A stretch of 64,000 nt of DNA from Drosophila persimilis (GCF_003286085.1 NW_020825317.1:4464001-4528000), one strand, 5' to 3'. Numbered from the stretch's first letter, positions 25,741 to 39,969 are shown. Notes: generated by a model from the sequence alone, not told the origin. Numbers and translations: made by a program.

Positions 25741-26112
25741 AAACGTTTAGGTCGATGGCTTCGGTGGTTAGCAGTATCAAGAGTTATCGCAAAGAATCGA
25801 TAACATTCGAAAAATGTTTGCATTTGATCGATACAGTTATGGATGGCAGGTTGTTCCCAAAGATTCTTATTCCCAAAATGTATCGATAACAATCGATGAA
25901 TGTGAAATAGATGCATAATCATTTAATGCTGATTGTTGTTTGGCCGATACGCAGATTCGATCGGTTGATCGATACAAGTTTATCAAAACAATCGATAATT
26001 ATTAAATCGAAAACCAACATTTAATCGAATTATTGATATTTGGTTTGCCAAAAATGATTATCGATCTGTCGATAGTAGTTGGTGGTCAGTCGAGAAATGG
26101 CCAATCGATAAA
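25741..26112. promoter_or_regulatory. ATCGAT-rich island 1 (DRE/BEAF-like sites)
   Basis: At least nine CGAT-containing sites occur in about 370 bp, including TATCGATA near 25881-25888 and several GATCGATA/AATCGATA variants. TATCGATA is the DREF-binding DRE, and clustered CGATA is bound by BEAF-32. Binding here is not shown. Confidence 0.5.
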
Positions 26113-26242
26113 TCATTTCATTAGAAAGCGTATTGCATCAAAAGTTGCAAATTGCAATCCCCTTGCCTCACACAGAAAGGGGCAATCACGACTCGTTAAC
26201 GGAACGCACAGACACACGAGTGGAAAGGGGAGTGGGGCAAGG

Positions 26243-26277
26243 AGGTGCAGGGTGGTGCAGGGTGGTGCAGGGTGGCG
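26243..26277. repeat. GGTGCAGGGT 10-bp tandem repeat
   Basis: Three near-perfect copies plus a partial one. Confidence 0.85.
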
Positions 26278-27842
26278 GGTGGCAGCAATTACTCAACTAT
26301 CTATTGGCGATGCACTAGCCAAACCCAAGCACCTCCTCACACCACAGCCCCACTTTTACCGCCTCATCAGCATTTCTACAATCGAAAGAAAAAAACCAAA
26401 AATCAAAAAAAATTATTACTAATTAATTATTGTTGCACAAATGCTCGACGCTTTGCTGCACTCCAAGCCGCTCCCCGCCACTGTCCGCTCTACTCCTCTG
26501 CCTCTGCAGCAAATGTGCTGCATGGAGAGCGGGCGGGCGGGCGGACGGATGGGCTCTGAGCAGGCACTTGTTTGTTATGCGGTGCGCGGCATTTCGTCAG
26601 CCCCGTCGTTCAATTGGGGGGCCACTCATAGGGGCACACACTCAATCAAGGGAGGGAGAGCAGGCGAGAGGATGGAGGATGGAGAGCATTGGGCACTTAA
26701 TTTCGTTTGAGCCGCATTTCACTTTCCATTTCTCCACAATCAAAATGCGTCGAGTACTTGCCGCCTGAAAGACTGGGGATACCGCGACGCGGTGATTGGA
26801 AGGCGCAAAAATTTCAATTTCATTTTATTTATGAGCAGGCAGGCGACACTTTTGAATGCAAATGACGGCTAAATTGTGCTGGCCAAGCCAGAGACCGCTC
26901 TCTTTCTCGCTTTCATGTACACACCATTGTGGACCCTGTCCAACTGTTTTTCGTTGGCGAAATGCAGCCTTAAATATGACAGAAGCCAAGGGATAGCCAC
27001 CCATCATTGAGTGAAAGAATACCTTCCTCGCAAGCCTCTTCCAACCTCAGGGAAAACCCCTCACAAATAGAGTTTTCCTGATTTTAAGTCGCTAAAAATT
27101 CGAATTTAGTTTTAATGGAGTTTTAGCCCCGATTCTAATGGGAGCAAAAAGGTGTTAACCTTAACTCAAAACAGCGGTGGGCACGCACTTGCACCCAACT
27201 GAATTTTTGTTGAGCGAAGAGTTCCAAAGAAAAGCCCGAAAGTGCAAAGACAAAATACACTCGAGTTTCGCCGATATTGCTCCCAATTTGGATCATGATA
27301 ATAGTTGTGGTGTATCTAAAGGTACTCCTGCTTTCAATTTCCTATGTATGTATATAAAAATCTATAAAAAGTTAAAGAACGTTTAGAATCTAGAGAAGAA
27401 TCTTCCGTGCCGAACAGCATAGATAATGAAAACTGGAGATACAATTCTTCTGAATCCTGAATCTAAGGATCTAATTCTGAGGATATTTCGGTATAAATTA
27501 AAAACTATTTTATTATTATTATATTATATTCTAATCTAAGAATATTAAGAGAACATAATTTCCATTCAATTGATAACACAAGAAGAAGAACTTTAGAAGA
27601 TACATAGATACTATTGCCATCTGCCATCTGCCATATATTCTATCAAAAATAAATTAGAATTTCAAAAAGAGATAAATTGAAGTCAGGCGATAAGATCTGA
27701 AGATCTTATGGTTCCCATGGCGGAAAACCCTATTCCATTTTGGAAATTGGAAACTCCATTCCGAGGCCGCGCCGTGTATAATCCCATGAAGTAGATCGCG
27801 AGACCCAGAGACCGAGATCTCTTTTTTGCGGCCACCACTCAC

Positions 27843-27890
27843 CGTGTTGATCTTCTCCATGAAGACGCTCATTTGGTTTTTGGCAGACAT
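27843..27890 (-). CDS. DAAM: DAAM long-isoform first coding exon
   Basis: The minus-strand ATG at 27890 opens a 16-codon segment, MSAKNQMSVFMEKINT, ending at a consensus donor ACG|GTGAGT (exon end 27843). It is phase 0 and so joins in frame to the acceptor at 8147. The frame stays open upstream to a stop near 27966, with no other ATG in between, so this ATG is the likely start. A possible UTR acceptor (GACAG) lies about 45 bp upstream of the ATG. With this exon the long isoform would be 1494 aa, comparable to the long DAAM form of D. melanogaster. The link across 19.7 kb is inferred, because no intervening exon with matching phase was seen. Confidence 0.65.
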
Positions 27891-28789
27891 TCTGCTTAAG
27901 AATTCTTCCGGTCTCCCCTTCGAAGAAGTGTCAGACTCAGGCACTGCCTGTCGGCAAAGGCACACACATCACGCACAACACAACACAACACAACACTAAT
28001 CGCGGGATTCTTTCAACGAGAAACAAATAAAAAAAAACAATGCATTAATGTGGAGAATGTGGCTCGGCGCTACTTTTCACAGTTCTCTATGGAAAATCAC
28101 GCGCGCGATTTCGCTTGGGTTTTTGTGAGTATTTTCGATTTCGGTGTTTGGTTTTTGAATCTATATTTTTTCACCACGAAAGCACCGTATTCGCATGCGT
28201 TCTTATCGACGGCTGGCAACGCATTGAACGCTCAAGACGTGTCCAAGGCAGCGGCAAGCTCCAGACCAGAGCTTGGGCCAACAAGCCAGAGACAACCGAC
28301 GACAACCGACAAGCAACGCCGACGTCGTCGTGAGCCGAAGAAGTTGGCCAAGACAATGTTGCAGCGACAGGTGCCCGCTGCACAGAGAGAGCGAGAAACC
28401 GGCTCGGAGGTGTGCCTAATACTTGAGACGCCACTGTGCCGAGTGCCCCAGTCCCCACACGCTCCACTGTGCGCCTCTCGCCTTGGGGCTCTGGCAGATT
28501 GGGGCCGTTTAGTGGGTGGTTTGTGCTTGTCGGGTGGAAATGCGCGCATTCCATGTGGACTTATGGCGAAAAACAAGGGCAGGCCCAGGCCCCGGCCCAG
28601 GCCCACTGCTCTGACACTCGCTCACTCGATGCTAAACGAAAAGCTGATTGCCATGACAGTTCAGAGTTGAGGGGAAGTTTCCCAAAGTACCGCTATCCTC
28701 CTTCTTTACTTCCCGCATCCATGAACTCTTTTTGGGCAATTTTCAAGGAATTTTGAGTAGAAAACTAACACGGGAATAATCGAGGGTGA

Positions 28790-29010
28790 TGGTATCGAAA
28801 CAAATTTCAAAGATGTGTCGATAACATATCGATATTTTGGAGATCACTTATCGATCAACTTGTCAATAAATAGAGACATACTGGGGGATCGAAGACATGT
28901 GTATTTTCACGCCACGCGTCACGAATTTATCGATAAACGGTCTAATCGATAACGTATCGATGATTAAAAAGTGCCAAGCTCGCAAAACGACTCTAACAAT
29001 CGATTGAACG
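28790..29010. promoter_or_regulatory. ATCGAT-rich island 2
   Basis: About eight CGAT sites occur in 220 bp, among them GTCGATAACATATCGATATT, TTATCGATAAAC and GTATCGATGA. It has the same character as the island at 25.7 kb. Confidence 0.5.
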
Positions 29011-31009
29011 ATTCAATCGGGCCAATAAACAAATCAGCAATAACGCACACAAGAAATAATCGATCGGCTTAATTAGCTCTGGCAATTCCACAACAAACAA
29101 GTGCCATGCCGCCCCACAGTGAACATTGCAATATTTATATACAATAGATAAATAGTACATGTATCTGCGATATACGTACAAACACATACATACATATGTG
29201 TGCGATATTTGTAGCTTTGGCAACGAAGTCAAAGTCAAAATCCATTTAAGGTCGTCACAAATAAAGTTTTTCGTTTGCTTTTCGTTCTTTTTTGTGCCGT
29301 TTTTTCGCTGGTGTCATGCAGAAAAGCGAAATATCATGGCTAAAAACCCTCCGGCCATCCTCCCCCCCTTTGGGGTTTCTTTTTATGTAACGGTCCTTGT
29401 TAAGAGTCAATGCTGTCGGCCGCTTCTCCTCCTCGTCATTGGCCAAAAAATACTGTCCGTCATTCAATTAGGCGCTCGATGACAGATTCGTTCGTTGTTG
29501 CTGCTTTGTTCTCCAGCGGTTCTTCATTAGAGCTGCGAAGATCGCCGACACCCTGTTTACTCGGAGAAGCTGGACATGCCGAGCTGAGGCAGTAGAAGGG
29601 GAAGTCGCTTGGGTACTTGTTGAACGCTATGCCATGCATATCCCATCCATCTAAGACTGAGTCAGAAGAGTAGCGGACTGAAAAGGCAGCAAAAGGATCC
29701 CAGAATTTCCCTTTATTTGCAACATATCCTAAAATGGGGAAGAGTGGTGTTCCCCTAGTCGGAATACTTCTTGTTAGTTCGTGCACCATTTGGTGGCACA
29801 TGGTGGCCCGTTACACTGGCCAGTCGGTACTCGGCAATCGTTGATTTAGGGCCTATGCTTGATCCGCCAAATGTCGCTTGGCCAACGAACTCCGTCTCCC
29901 TCTCCACAGGCCCACGCAGGGTTTTACTCCGTTTTACTCCGTTTTACTCCCTTGTTTCACTCACCTTTGGGCTGGGATATTCGTTGTCTCCGGCTCAGGG
30001 CTTGGTCTTTGGCTGCAAGAGGGAAGGAGAGACGATACAGATTTAGTTTAGAGGTGCATTCCCCCTCACTCGGGGGCACTGATTAATGCAATCTTCTCGT
30101 TAATTTCCCATTTTCCAATTACAAAATTTCCATTTCCAAAGGAAAGGGTGATTTTTGTTGTTGTTGTTGTTTGTTTGTGCCAACTCATCAGCCGCGAGCG
30201 AAAGCCAAACGCCAGACAAGACATAATTTCCCATTAGCAGGTTTTTAATGGATGAATTATGGATTATGGCGGATGGCGGATGGCGATGGGAAAACGTGTG
30301 GCGGCGTGGAAGAGGAGTGGCAGAGGAGTAGCCTCGCTCTCGGAGAACACCCCATTTAATTTCCCTGGAAACTCCGCGCCTAATCAGATTTCTATGCTGT
30401 CTGCCACTTGCCACTAGCCACTAGCCACTCCCTTTCCATCTATCCATCTTTCCATCCGCTAATCAGACGATGCACTCAGCCCATCCTCCTCTTGAATCTT
30501 AGATCTTTTGAAATTTGATTTATGCCTCCCTCTGGGCCGGCACTTCACTTGGGATTCCACACGAAAAACCAACTAAAAATTGCTCCATAAAAGCAGCTGA
30601 AAGTGAAACTTTTTGTCCACTGATTTCTGTTTCTTGTTTCTGTTTTCTTTTGCATTTCAATTTTTGTTGTCTCTTGTTTTCAATTTCACTAGAAAGCACA
30701 AACACTCCTCCCCCCTCCCTCCCTACCTCCCTCCCTCACGAAATTCTCAAAGGGAAGAAATCGGTAGCGGCGGCACCTGATCCGCATGAGAAACAGAATG
30801 CGTGGAGGCCTGTTCCTGCCAGAAGAGAGAGGCACGCCCCATCGCCTGACGAGTGGTCACGAGGGAGGGAGAAAGGAACAGTGCCAGAGAAGACAGAAAG
30901 ATGCATATGAACTTCTGGTCTCAAGCTTCGCCAATCCCAGAGATATCTCCCGAAACTATGCCTCAGACACAAACAAATAACTCGAGCAACAAACTTTTTG
31001 CCCGCAAAA

Positions 31010-31245
31010 AAAGGTATCGATTTCTATCGTTATCGATAACATTTGACAGCAGTAAAAACAAAAATGGAATGCTTGGAAAATTAAGCCAAAAACCGATGGC
31101 ACAATTTACCGATAACTAATTCGCTAAGATATCGATAGCTAAATATCTCTCTCGACTATTTTTGTAACTAATTTGAATGGCAATCGATATCGATAGTATC
31201 CTATCGATAATTTTACTTTTTTTACTTGCTTTATCGATTAACCAT
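31010..31245. promoter_or_regulatory. ATCGAT-rich island 3
   Basis: This island includes GTTATCGATAAC, AATCGATATCGATAG, CTATCGATAA and TTATCGATTAA, with at least eight CGAT cores in 235 bp. Confidence 0.5.
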
Positions 31246-31343
31246 TTTTGTGTAGCTTTTAGATCTTCCAACAGTTGGCCTTTTGGACCTTTTCCGGCCT
31301 ATGAGTAGCGGCCTTTTTTCGCCAAAAGCGGATGAATAGAAAC

Positions 31344-31347
<4 letters not shown>

Positions 31348-31374
<27 letters not shown>
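31348..31374. repeat. GA dinucleotide repeat
   Basis: A nearly pure GA run of about 27 bp; a candidate GAGA-factor or CLAMP site by composition only. Confidence 0.9.
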
Positions 31375-32919
31375 GAAAGAAGTCTGACACATTGATATGC
31401 GGACATTCGTACATTCGGGCACTCCGGGGCGGGCATTAACATACGATGCGATGTGTCTTATGTGCCGTGTGCTTGCCTCAATTAGCGATTCCGCTCAGCT
31501 AATATCGGTTTCACCCACCAAAATAAGGGGCGGGTGTACTGAGAGACCGTCGAGGAAGGGGGAGTGGGGGGCGTGGACGGGCTGGTGGACGGTATTTCAA
31601 ATTGTTCGAAGAAAGTCTGCCACCGCCCGCCCGCTTCCCCGCTTCTCCGTTTCCCCCCGTTTGAAAGTTGAATCCAAGTCTGAGTCCACGGGTCCCCGAG
31701 CCACCGAACCACCGAACCACCGAGCCACCGGACCATCGCGTCCCCGAGTTGAATGACTCAGAAGCCAAAATCAAAATAAGAAATAAAAACTAAATTTGTT
31801 TTCGGTTTCAGTTTTTTTTTTTTTATTTTTATTTTAATTTTGTGTTTTGACGTTTATTTTTCGCTGTTTTCATCGTCTGCCCATAAACTTTTTAGGGGGC
31901 GGCAGCAATCAAGGCCTCTTCGGAGCCCGGCTCGCGGCGGCCGTCTCCATGTTTCGGGGAGTAAAAGTTTTCTAGTTTTCTCTGACATCACCGGCACCGA
32001 CATCGGATTGTGCACCGATAACTGCTGAAATTTACACCTCACTTTTGGTCTTTAATTTGCAATCAAAAGTGCCATCAAATTCTGCCTCTTCGGAGGGCAT
32101 TCAGGAAGGGCGCAGGCATTTAAGGGGCATTAGGGCCCATCGTAAAGGCGGGTCGTAAGTCCCAAAGGGCCCACGAGTGCAGTGGAAGCAGCAGGACATT
32201 AGCCCTGCCCCTGCCCCTGCAGGAGCAGAGGGGGACGGAAGGCAGATGCCGATCGGCTATCCGCCAAGCTATACAACGGTTCCAGTTCCAGTTCCAGTTT
32301 CTATTTCTATTCCTAATTTATTCCCTCGAGCAAAAATGCCGTCGAACTTACAGCCCCAGATACAGCCTATAAGTAGGATGGGTTCCAGTTCCAATGTGAA
32401 ATTAGTCGTAAGATCTGCCTACGTTTACAGCAGAAGAGCAGAGGGTCTGGCAGCTCCAGTCGAAATAAAAAGGCGGGCAATTGTGGGCACTCGTACGATC
32501 TTTGATGGCAGGGGGTGTGGTATTATTATTGCTCGTTGTTTTTGGAAGTGTTTTTCGGAGATTGCATTAAAAAACGTGAGTGCGTGAAATGCTCACGGCA
32601 AAGTCAACAACAAAGCATTATTGCTACCTGCCTCACCGCCAGCCCTGCCTCCCAGCCCTTTCCTGCCCCTCAGAAAGCGGTTTTCTCAGTGCTTGTTTCT
32701 GTTGATATTTTTTTTGGGTAATCATTACAATTGTTGTTGCTATTGTTGTGGTTATTATTACGAGTGTATTATTGCTGGGGCCTTTTTTCGGGGTCAACCC
32801 AAAAAAATAGTATGTCAATGCGGGATGAGCGGCGGATCCAGAGATCCCAGAGATGGGAAACGGGAATCATTGGCACATCATAATCTTCCATTTTTGGAGT
32901 GCTTTTCGTCGAAACTTGT

Positions 32920-33135
32920 AATCGATAAACGTTCGATATGCGATAATATAATCGCCATGTTCGATCTTTACGATCCCACGATGTAAAACATTCTAAAAAT
33001 CGATTTTTCGGTAACCCAGCGATAATGCTAGGGTTATCGATTGAAGGGTCGATAGAAATCGATAAAAACTTCTTCAATTGATAGATTTGTGAATCTTTGA
33101 ATCGATAGCAAAGCCGTTTAATACATCGATTCCCA
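32920..33135. promoter_or_regulatory. ATCGAT-rich island 4
   Basis: At least nine CGAT cores occur in about 215 bp, including AATCGATAAAC, TTATCGATTG and GTCGATAGAAATCGATAA. Confidence 0.5.
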
Positions 33136-36005
33136 TTGAATGCTCTCAATGAGTAGCGAAGAAAACTCCCAACAGTTAAGGCATTATCCAGCACGCTGCA
33201 TCTGTGTACATTCCTCCTCCTTTCGCCTGGCTCTCTTCATGCCACTCTTCTCCTTCATGCCACATGCCACACACACTCGTCTCCCCACATCCCCCCATCC
33301 CCCCATTCCATCCAATCGCACTCAAAAAAATCATATAAATCACCCATCCGCACCGTTAGACACGACTCTCTGGGAATGGGGGAATGGGGGTATGGGGGAA
33401 TGCCGATGACCGAAACAAAAAATCTATTACTTAATTTCGCTAAAAAGAAAACCGTTTAGATTTCGAGTTCCGAACCGAAGACCTGCCTCTGGCTGTGGCT
33501 CCACCTCTTGCCCCTCGAGGCTCCCATTTCTTTTTGATCTTCGATTTCGAGGCATTTCTTTATGTAATCGCAAGCGTAGAAATAAGACAAAAGCCAAGAC
33601 ACGAGACGCCGCCGCACTCCTCCTCTTTCAGTGTTTCCTCTTCTGGGCCACAAATTAGAAGCAAAATCGAAAGACAAGCCGAAGAGAGGAGAGAAAAGAA
33701 AAGGGGATAAGGAGAAGGAGAAGCTGAAAACAAAATCAAAAATCAAACGCTTTCGATTTCTATTTGAATATGTAAAAACCAAACCAAACGAAAGACCGGC
33801 AGCAGGCGGAGGCCCTCGGCCCCTCTGCCCCTCGGACCCCATGCCCCACCAACCAATCGACTAAAAAGAAATTCCCATCAATTAATTTTCGCCCCTGCCC
33901 CCCCCACCCTTCTCTTCCTGCTCTTCGGTGGGGGCATACAAATTTCTATCTAACAATTTTTTGCAAACTAAAAATCCCAACAGCAAAAATAAAGGGAGAA
34001 ATAAAATTTGAATTATAATAAAAACTAAAATGATCGTAAATTACGTTCAAAGGCGTCCGAAATCGCATCTTAAGTCCCCCAAGAAATATCTGCAGAGTAT
34101 CTTTTATCTTTCAGATGCACATATTCGGAGTGGAGCGTATCTGTGTGCGTGTCGAGTGCGTGTGTGTGTGTCTGTGTGTGTGGGTTGATGATGGTTAATA
34201 ATTTGTTATGGCTGCTTGTGTTTTCTGTGTTTTGATTAACATTTAAAAAGCGTATCAATTAATTTGCCAAAACGAAAAACAAACAGACGAACGGACGGAC
34301 AGATGGAAGCTCTCTGGGGCAAGTTGGAGTTGGAGCAGTTGGAGATTTTTGGTTAAGTGAAATACGAGAATGTGTCACAGTCACAATCCAAAGAACAAAA
34401 TCGTATTTCAATCGAATCTGATGCCTCGCTTTCCCACACATTTTCCCAGACAATCTATCCTCCATTCACCCTGCTCCCTGCTCCCCACTCCCCACTCCCC
34501 TGCTCTCCCTCTGCTTTGCTCTCTTTTTTCTACTTTCTAAGCAGAAGATCTACTCATGCAGCGGACGTGCATCGCAGACACTCAGACACAAATCAAATTG
34601 TTTTTGAGAGATCTTTAACTTCAAGTCTAGGTCTCGGCCCATGCCCATGGCCATGCCCATGCCCCTCTTTCCCTGACATTCCATTTGTCAGCCGATTTTT
34701 AATGTGTGTCTTCTGTCTGCACTCTCCTTCCGCGCTCTTCTGTCTTCTCTTCTGCCTGCTGCAAAGTGCCTCTGTTCGGAGGGTGGGGGGCTTTCTCCAC
34801 CAGCAGCAGCAAATGCATGTTACAGCCCGAGTGTCAACAGACATCACGTATCCGACGGAACGCCCGCCGCGCCCAGCCTTGACCTACAGCACTGCTTTGG
34901 CTATGGGTTTGGACATGGCTTTGGGTTGGGTCTCTGGGTCTCTCGCTGTCCCTCGCTGTCTCTGCCTCGAAAGGGAAGAAGCAGGGACGTGGGGCAGGCA
35001 CTTGACTGCTCGAATCGCTGACGCAGACCCCAAAAGCTTTCTAAAACGAAACAAAACAAATGTGCTGCCCGGGTCTAGGGCTTTCCATCTCTTGGAAACT
35101 CTTTGTTGGTCTTTAAGTGCAAATCCGTCTCCCAACTAGAACTTAGAATGAGTTTCGCTCTTTTCCAGTGTTGCTTAGCCTTGAGGCAAAGGTACCCCAA
35201 AAGAGGTTGCAGATCTTCCAGTGTCTCTTGGAATTTCTTCGCCGTCTTTCATGCAAATTAAAAGCATATCCACCGACGATCTCTATCTCCATCTCCATCT
35301 CCATCTAAATCCCAATCAATGATCGCCGAATGATCATTTAATGAACACCAAATGTGGAAGTCAGAAGCCCAAAGAAGAAAGAAAAAAACCTGCTAATTAG
35401 CGAAGAGTCTTCTGTGGAGGAAGGGTCCCTCTCACAGTCGAGGCCCTCTCCCTCTCTCTCTCGTCCGTTGATTGCAGTTAAGCTGTCGGCTGTTGGCCAA
35501 ACAACACCCACGGATGGTCCCTCCGCTGGCCACCTTGGATGCTACGCATATCTATGTATCTGTGGATGGTTTGCCCCCACATCTAATGCTCTTCTGGCAC
35601 ATAATTAAAATCAATAAGACCCCGCGAGTGAAGAAAAAACAGTCGAATGCAAAGCCAAAAGGCAGACAAAAAGAAATATTTGCTTTAAATATTTGGACGC
35701 GCATTTGCGTTGGTGGCTTGTGGCTCTTCCGGAGGAGACGGAGACGCTGATGGGGGCAGAAAACAATAGAGTGGATCGCTGGCGAATCTTCAGGGGAACT
35801 CCAGGAGATTTATAGTCTATAGGATCTGTAGTAGAATCTCCAACGAATCTCCATACATTTGGCAGATCTGAAGGTGAACTTCATTTAATCTCTCCATCGG
35901 GGATCGCCATTGAAGCTACTTCCATAATTCTGACGAGGCAAAAGCAAATCCCCAATGGGCTCATACGAATATCATCCATTGATAGATCTTCTGTCCAAGC
36001 GAACG

Positions 36006-36029
36006 AGAGAGAGAGAGAGAGAGAGAGAG
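36006..36029. repeat. GA dinucleotide repeat
   Basis: A pure GA run of about 24 bp. Confidence 0.9.
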
Positions 36030-37549
36030 GGCAACACTTTTTGCGGCAGAGACAGAGGCTTCTGGTGGGATTTCTAGAGGATTTCTAGCCTCCAACTGCT
36101 GACACATTTACCAACGACCTGACGACCTGGCCACAACCATTAAACGGCGAATGCCTCCCACCGCTCCCCCGCTCCCCCGCTCCCCCCGCCTTGTACTGCA
36201 AATTTGTGTGTGCAACAATTGTGGCAGCGGTTCGTTCGGGGCTGCATCTCCTCCGCTGTGCCAGAGACCAGAGCTCCAGCAGCAGCTCCAGACGGGAGCC
36301 AGAACTTGTTTCATTTTTGGAGTCTCGGGAAACGGGTTACGCAAAAACGCAGCAACAACAAAACGAGGCAGCAAATAAAAGGCAAACAAATGTGTGGCAA
36401 CCATCGCTTGAACTTTGCGGTACGGTACTCCTCGCTCGATCCATACCATGCCGCGCGATGCGTTGCAGCGGCGGCAGCGGCAGCAGCAGCAGGCAGCCAC
36501 CGACTACTGCGACAGGAGATTGCACCACAGAGATTGCGGCATCCCGGGCAGCAAGATCCAGAGACCAGAGACCTCCTCCTCTCCCCCAGGCTGCTGCTGC
36601 TCCACTGGACACATACTTTGTTGCAGACAGCAGTGGAGGGCGACTCAAATCGGTTCTCGATTCAAGAATGCCACATCAAATATTCCCAAAGGATTTACTA
36701 CTTTTGGAAGAAGATTTTGTTGGTTTAATTGCCTCACATGATTACTCGATTTAGATCCTAAAGCCAAGTCGAATGGATCGGAATCGGATCCGGAATGAAG
36801 CTTCCGATTGGCATTTCTACATGATATTTACATGAATTCTACATTGCACTATAAATTGGAAGTACGCCAGCTGGTGGTAGACTATAAGACTACACTCTGC
36901 AGATTTCATGGCATACTTTTGGGCGACATTTTGCACAGCTTGCGCTGTTAACTAACAGTGGCGGCGGTTAAAAGTTATTACGCCTGCGGATCAGCAATGG
37001 GTATTTGTGATTAGATTCTTGGCCTCAAAACAAAACCAAAATAAATGCTTAAAATCGTGTAAAATTATTGAAAACTATATTTAAAAGATTTAAGTTGTTG
37101 AATAAATAAATAATTAAAACTACAGAAAATCAAAACGGAAAATACGTGTGTTCTTAAGGGTTCAGATGTAAATTACTTATAAATTTCAGTTGCTGAGAAT
37201 TTGAAAGAGTATTCTTTCTCTTCCAAGAGAATCCATCGGATATTGGATCCCACGGGATAACATGGAATGCCGGTAATGACAGAACACAGAAAACTACAGG
37301 AAAACAGAAGGAAAATCGTGTGCTTTCTGTGGGGGAGAGTGGGAGGGGGAGAAAACAAACACCCAAGGACAACGACACCGACACTTCATCAGCTTCACTT
37401 GAGCTCTCCCTCCCACTGTCAGCCCCCTGTCCCATCACACATTCTGCTGCATTCTGATTTGTATCTTCTGCACTGCTTGTCAAGCAGTAATAATGGAAGG
37501 AGAGATAATGAGAAGAAGAAAGGGTAGCCCAGACAGGCGTCTAAGCGTA

Positions 37550-37573
37550 GTGTGTGTGTGTGTGTGTGTGTGT
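37550..37573. repeat. GT dinucleotide repeat
   Basis: A pure GT run of about 24 bp. Confidence 0.9.
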
Positions 37574-39969
37574 CAGTGGAAGAGGTACACAGATTGAGTG
37601 CGTCTGAAGGGGATCCTCCACGGGAAGACAACCGCAAGAGCCACAATCATCCCTCTTGAATCGTGTTGGGGGAAACCCTTAAGGCGTACCCCTTTCTAAA
37701 ACAGAAACCAAAGGGTGCCAAGGACAATGCCATTGTCACACCTCCACACTCGCCCTCTCCTCTGGCCCTTTTCTTCTCCATAAGTAGCTCTTGCTCTTCT
37801 CCTTTCCATCCCTTTCTTTACCCTTTGTCTGCCTCTCCCACACATCCGTTCGTCGCTCTTCAATTGCCAGTTCCGCATTTTTTCCCCTCATTCGGTGGTG
37901 ACTTACCTCCGTTACCGTTACCGCTTCTTTTCTCTCTCCTCTCCTTCGCCGGCCTTGTTTACCGCTTACTTTGGCATGCTCCTCCTCCAACCAGAGAGAG
38001 GAATGGGCCTGCAAGAAAGAGAGAGGAAAAGTAAAGTGCGGAATGCAGCCGAAACTTCCCAGAGAAAAAGCCCAAAACTCATGAAAGATGGTAGTTTAAG
38101 GGGAAAATCATAGAAGGGTACTTTTTGCTTTCCTTTGGAAAAGGTATTTTCTGTAGGAGAAGGAAATTTTGTAAAACAGGAATAGAATAAGCTGCCTATT
38201 CCATTGAGAATCTTCTCCATTCCCCGCTCAAGCAACAACCCATTGAGTGGAAACTCAAGCAGCCCCCCTTTCCCCACCACCTCAAGAGCCCAAGAGCCCC
38301 TCCTCTATATCGATCGATGCCCCACTTGAGCCGTCTCTCGTCTCTCGATCGGTTATGCCATTGATTCCGAACAACGATCTACCGATGGACGATCTTTAAG
38401 AGTCAGGCCAAGTGCCCCAAGAAGTGGGTATTGTCTCCGGAGGGAAAGTGCCACCGACGCGACGCTCGCATGAATGAATGAAGCAGAAATCAAAGCAAAG
38501 CAAAGCAAAGCGCAAACAAACAGTAAAACACTTTCAATCAAGAAACAACTGCAATAACTACGAGAATTGTTTAGAGAGCAGCAACAATGAAAAATGAAAA
38601 TAGCCAATTGAAATGTAGGGGAGTGGCAGCACACGAGCCGCGACACTTTGATACTTTGAGATTAATACATACACTCAAAGAAATAAATGATAATATTGTA
38701 AATTAAATATTATATATTCAGTATAGAAAAGAAATATTAAAATATGTCTTCTAAATATACAATAAAATATTTAAATATTTCTCCACTCTTGGAGCATATC
38801 TATTGCTATACATCATTCAATTCTATGGAGTCTATGATTATACGATTATATTCCGTAAATATTCCTCTGCTCTGACAATCCTCTCTCTAACAAATGATCA
38901 ATATTCTAGCCACCACACATACACATGTATGTATTTCCATACGGCACCTTTCGGTGAAATCTCCATCTCCCTGTCTGTTTTATTACAGGCATCCAAATCG
39001 CCAAAATTCCATTGGGTTCTATTCAAAGATCGGGTCCATGTGTGTTCTCCCTCTGTTGTTTCAGCCCCTTGTGTTTTGTTGTCAAAACATTGACATTCCG
39101 CCCGCCTCGAGGCAGACATTGACCCGAGACCACGCGACCCGCATCTGGCCAGACCATGCCCTGTTTCTCCCCCTTCCACTGCTGCAACGTTCGGTTGCAA
39201 CATTACAAGGGTGGCTGGAGGTCATTGCTTGCTCAGACAAGAGCGAGGCAGAGTGCGTCCTTTGGATTCCGTGTTGCAGTGTTGCAGTCAACAGAACAGA
39301 CCACTCCTGTGACCACTTCTGTTCCTCGTGCGCTCTGGCACTCCTGCCACAGCTCCTGGCTGCTGCTCCCATTCCAGCTCCTCCTGTGCGTCCGTTCCCG
39401 TTCCCCTTCCATTTTTTTTGCTTCTTAGTGTCAATGACAGTTTGTCAACAGTCCCTGGTACCCAGGAATCGTCCCACCAGCATACAGTCGTTCTCTCATT
39501 AGCGCAGCTTTATCGCCAGCTAAAGCCAAAGGCAAACAGTGGTCCAAACCGTCGCCAGGCATCACGGGAGACGAAAGGCACGCAAAAAGCAAAAAAGCAA
39601 ACGGCAAAAAGAGGCCAAAAGCAAAAACACGGCCTGGGAGCTGAATGCCTGGGACCGAATGCCAGAGAGCCAGAGAGCCAGCCGCCAGCAAATGAGAAAT
39701 GTTGTCAACATCTCCTCTGGAAGCTCAAACATTTACCCATGCGATAAGATTGCGCATGGCATCGCACCGCCGCCCTGCCTCCTCCCTTCCACCTAACAAC
39801 ACCCCCCCCTCTCTCTCTCTCTCTCTTGCGTAAATATTTAGAGATCCGATAAAGCTAGAACCCCACCCCAGTCCCCCAGACTCCAGGCGTCGAAAGTTGG
39901 ATAACATTCGAATGCGAAAATTCGAAATGCGGGAAAGGCCTGTCGCCAAAAAGAGAACCAGAGTTTAAT

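Larger units (their letters stand above)
8148..27842 (-). other. DAAM: Large DAAM intron (19.7 kb)
   Basis: This is the interval between the two long-isoform exons. Apart from the nested Nup35-like gene I find no exon with both splice sites and a coherent frame. It is rich in tetra- to heptanucleotide repeats, GA tracts, short direct duplications and one ATCGAT-rich island near 25.7-26.1 kb. Stretches such as 17.8-19.0 kb and 26.8-27.6 kb are plain AT-rich sequence. Confidence 0.6.

Noticed and set aside
28050-28670. 206-codon plus-strand open frame
   Set aside because: Composition follows local GC-rich repeats and it lacks any recognisable domain. A GTGAGT near 28.13 kb hints at a plus-strand UTR exon, but nothing supports coding.
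34357-35139. 260-codon plus-strand open frame
   Set aside because: It is dominated by CT-rich and CCATGG-type simple sequence and has no protein-like segment.
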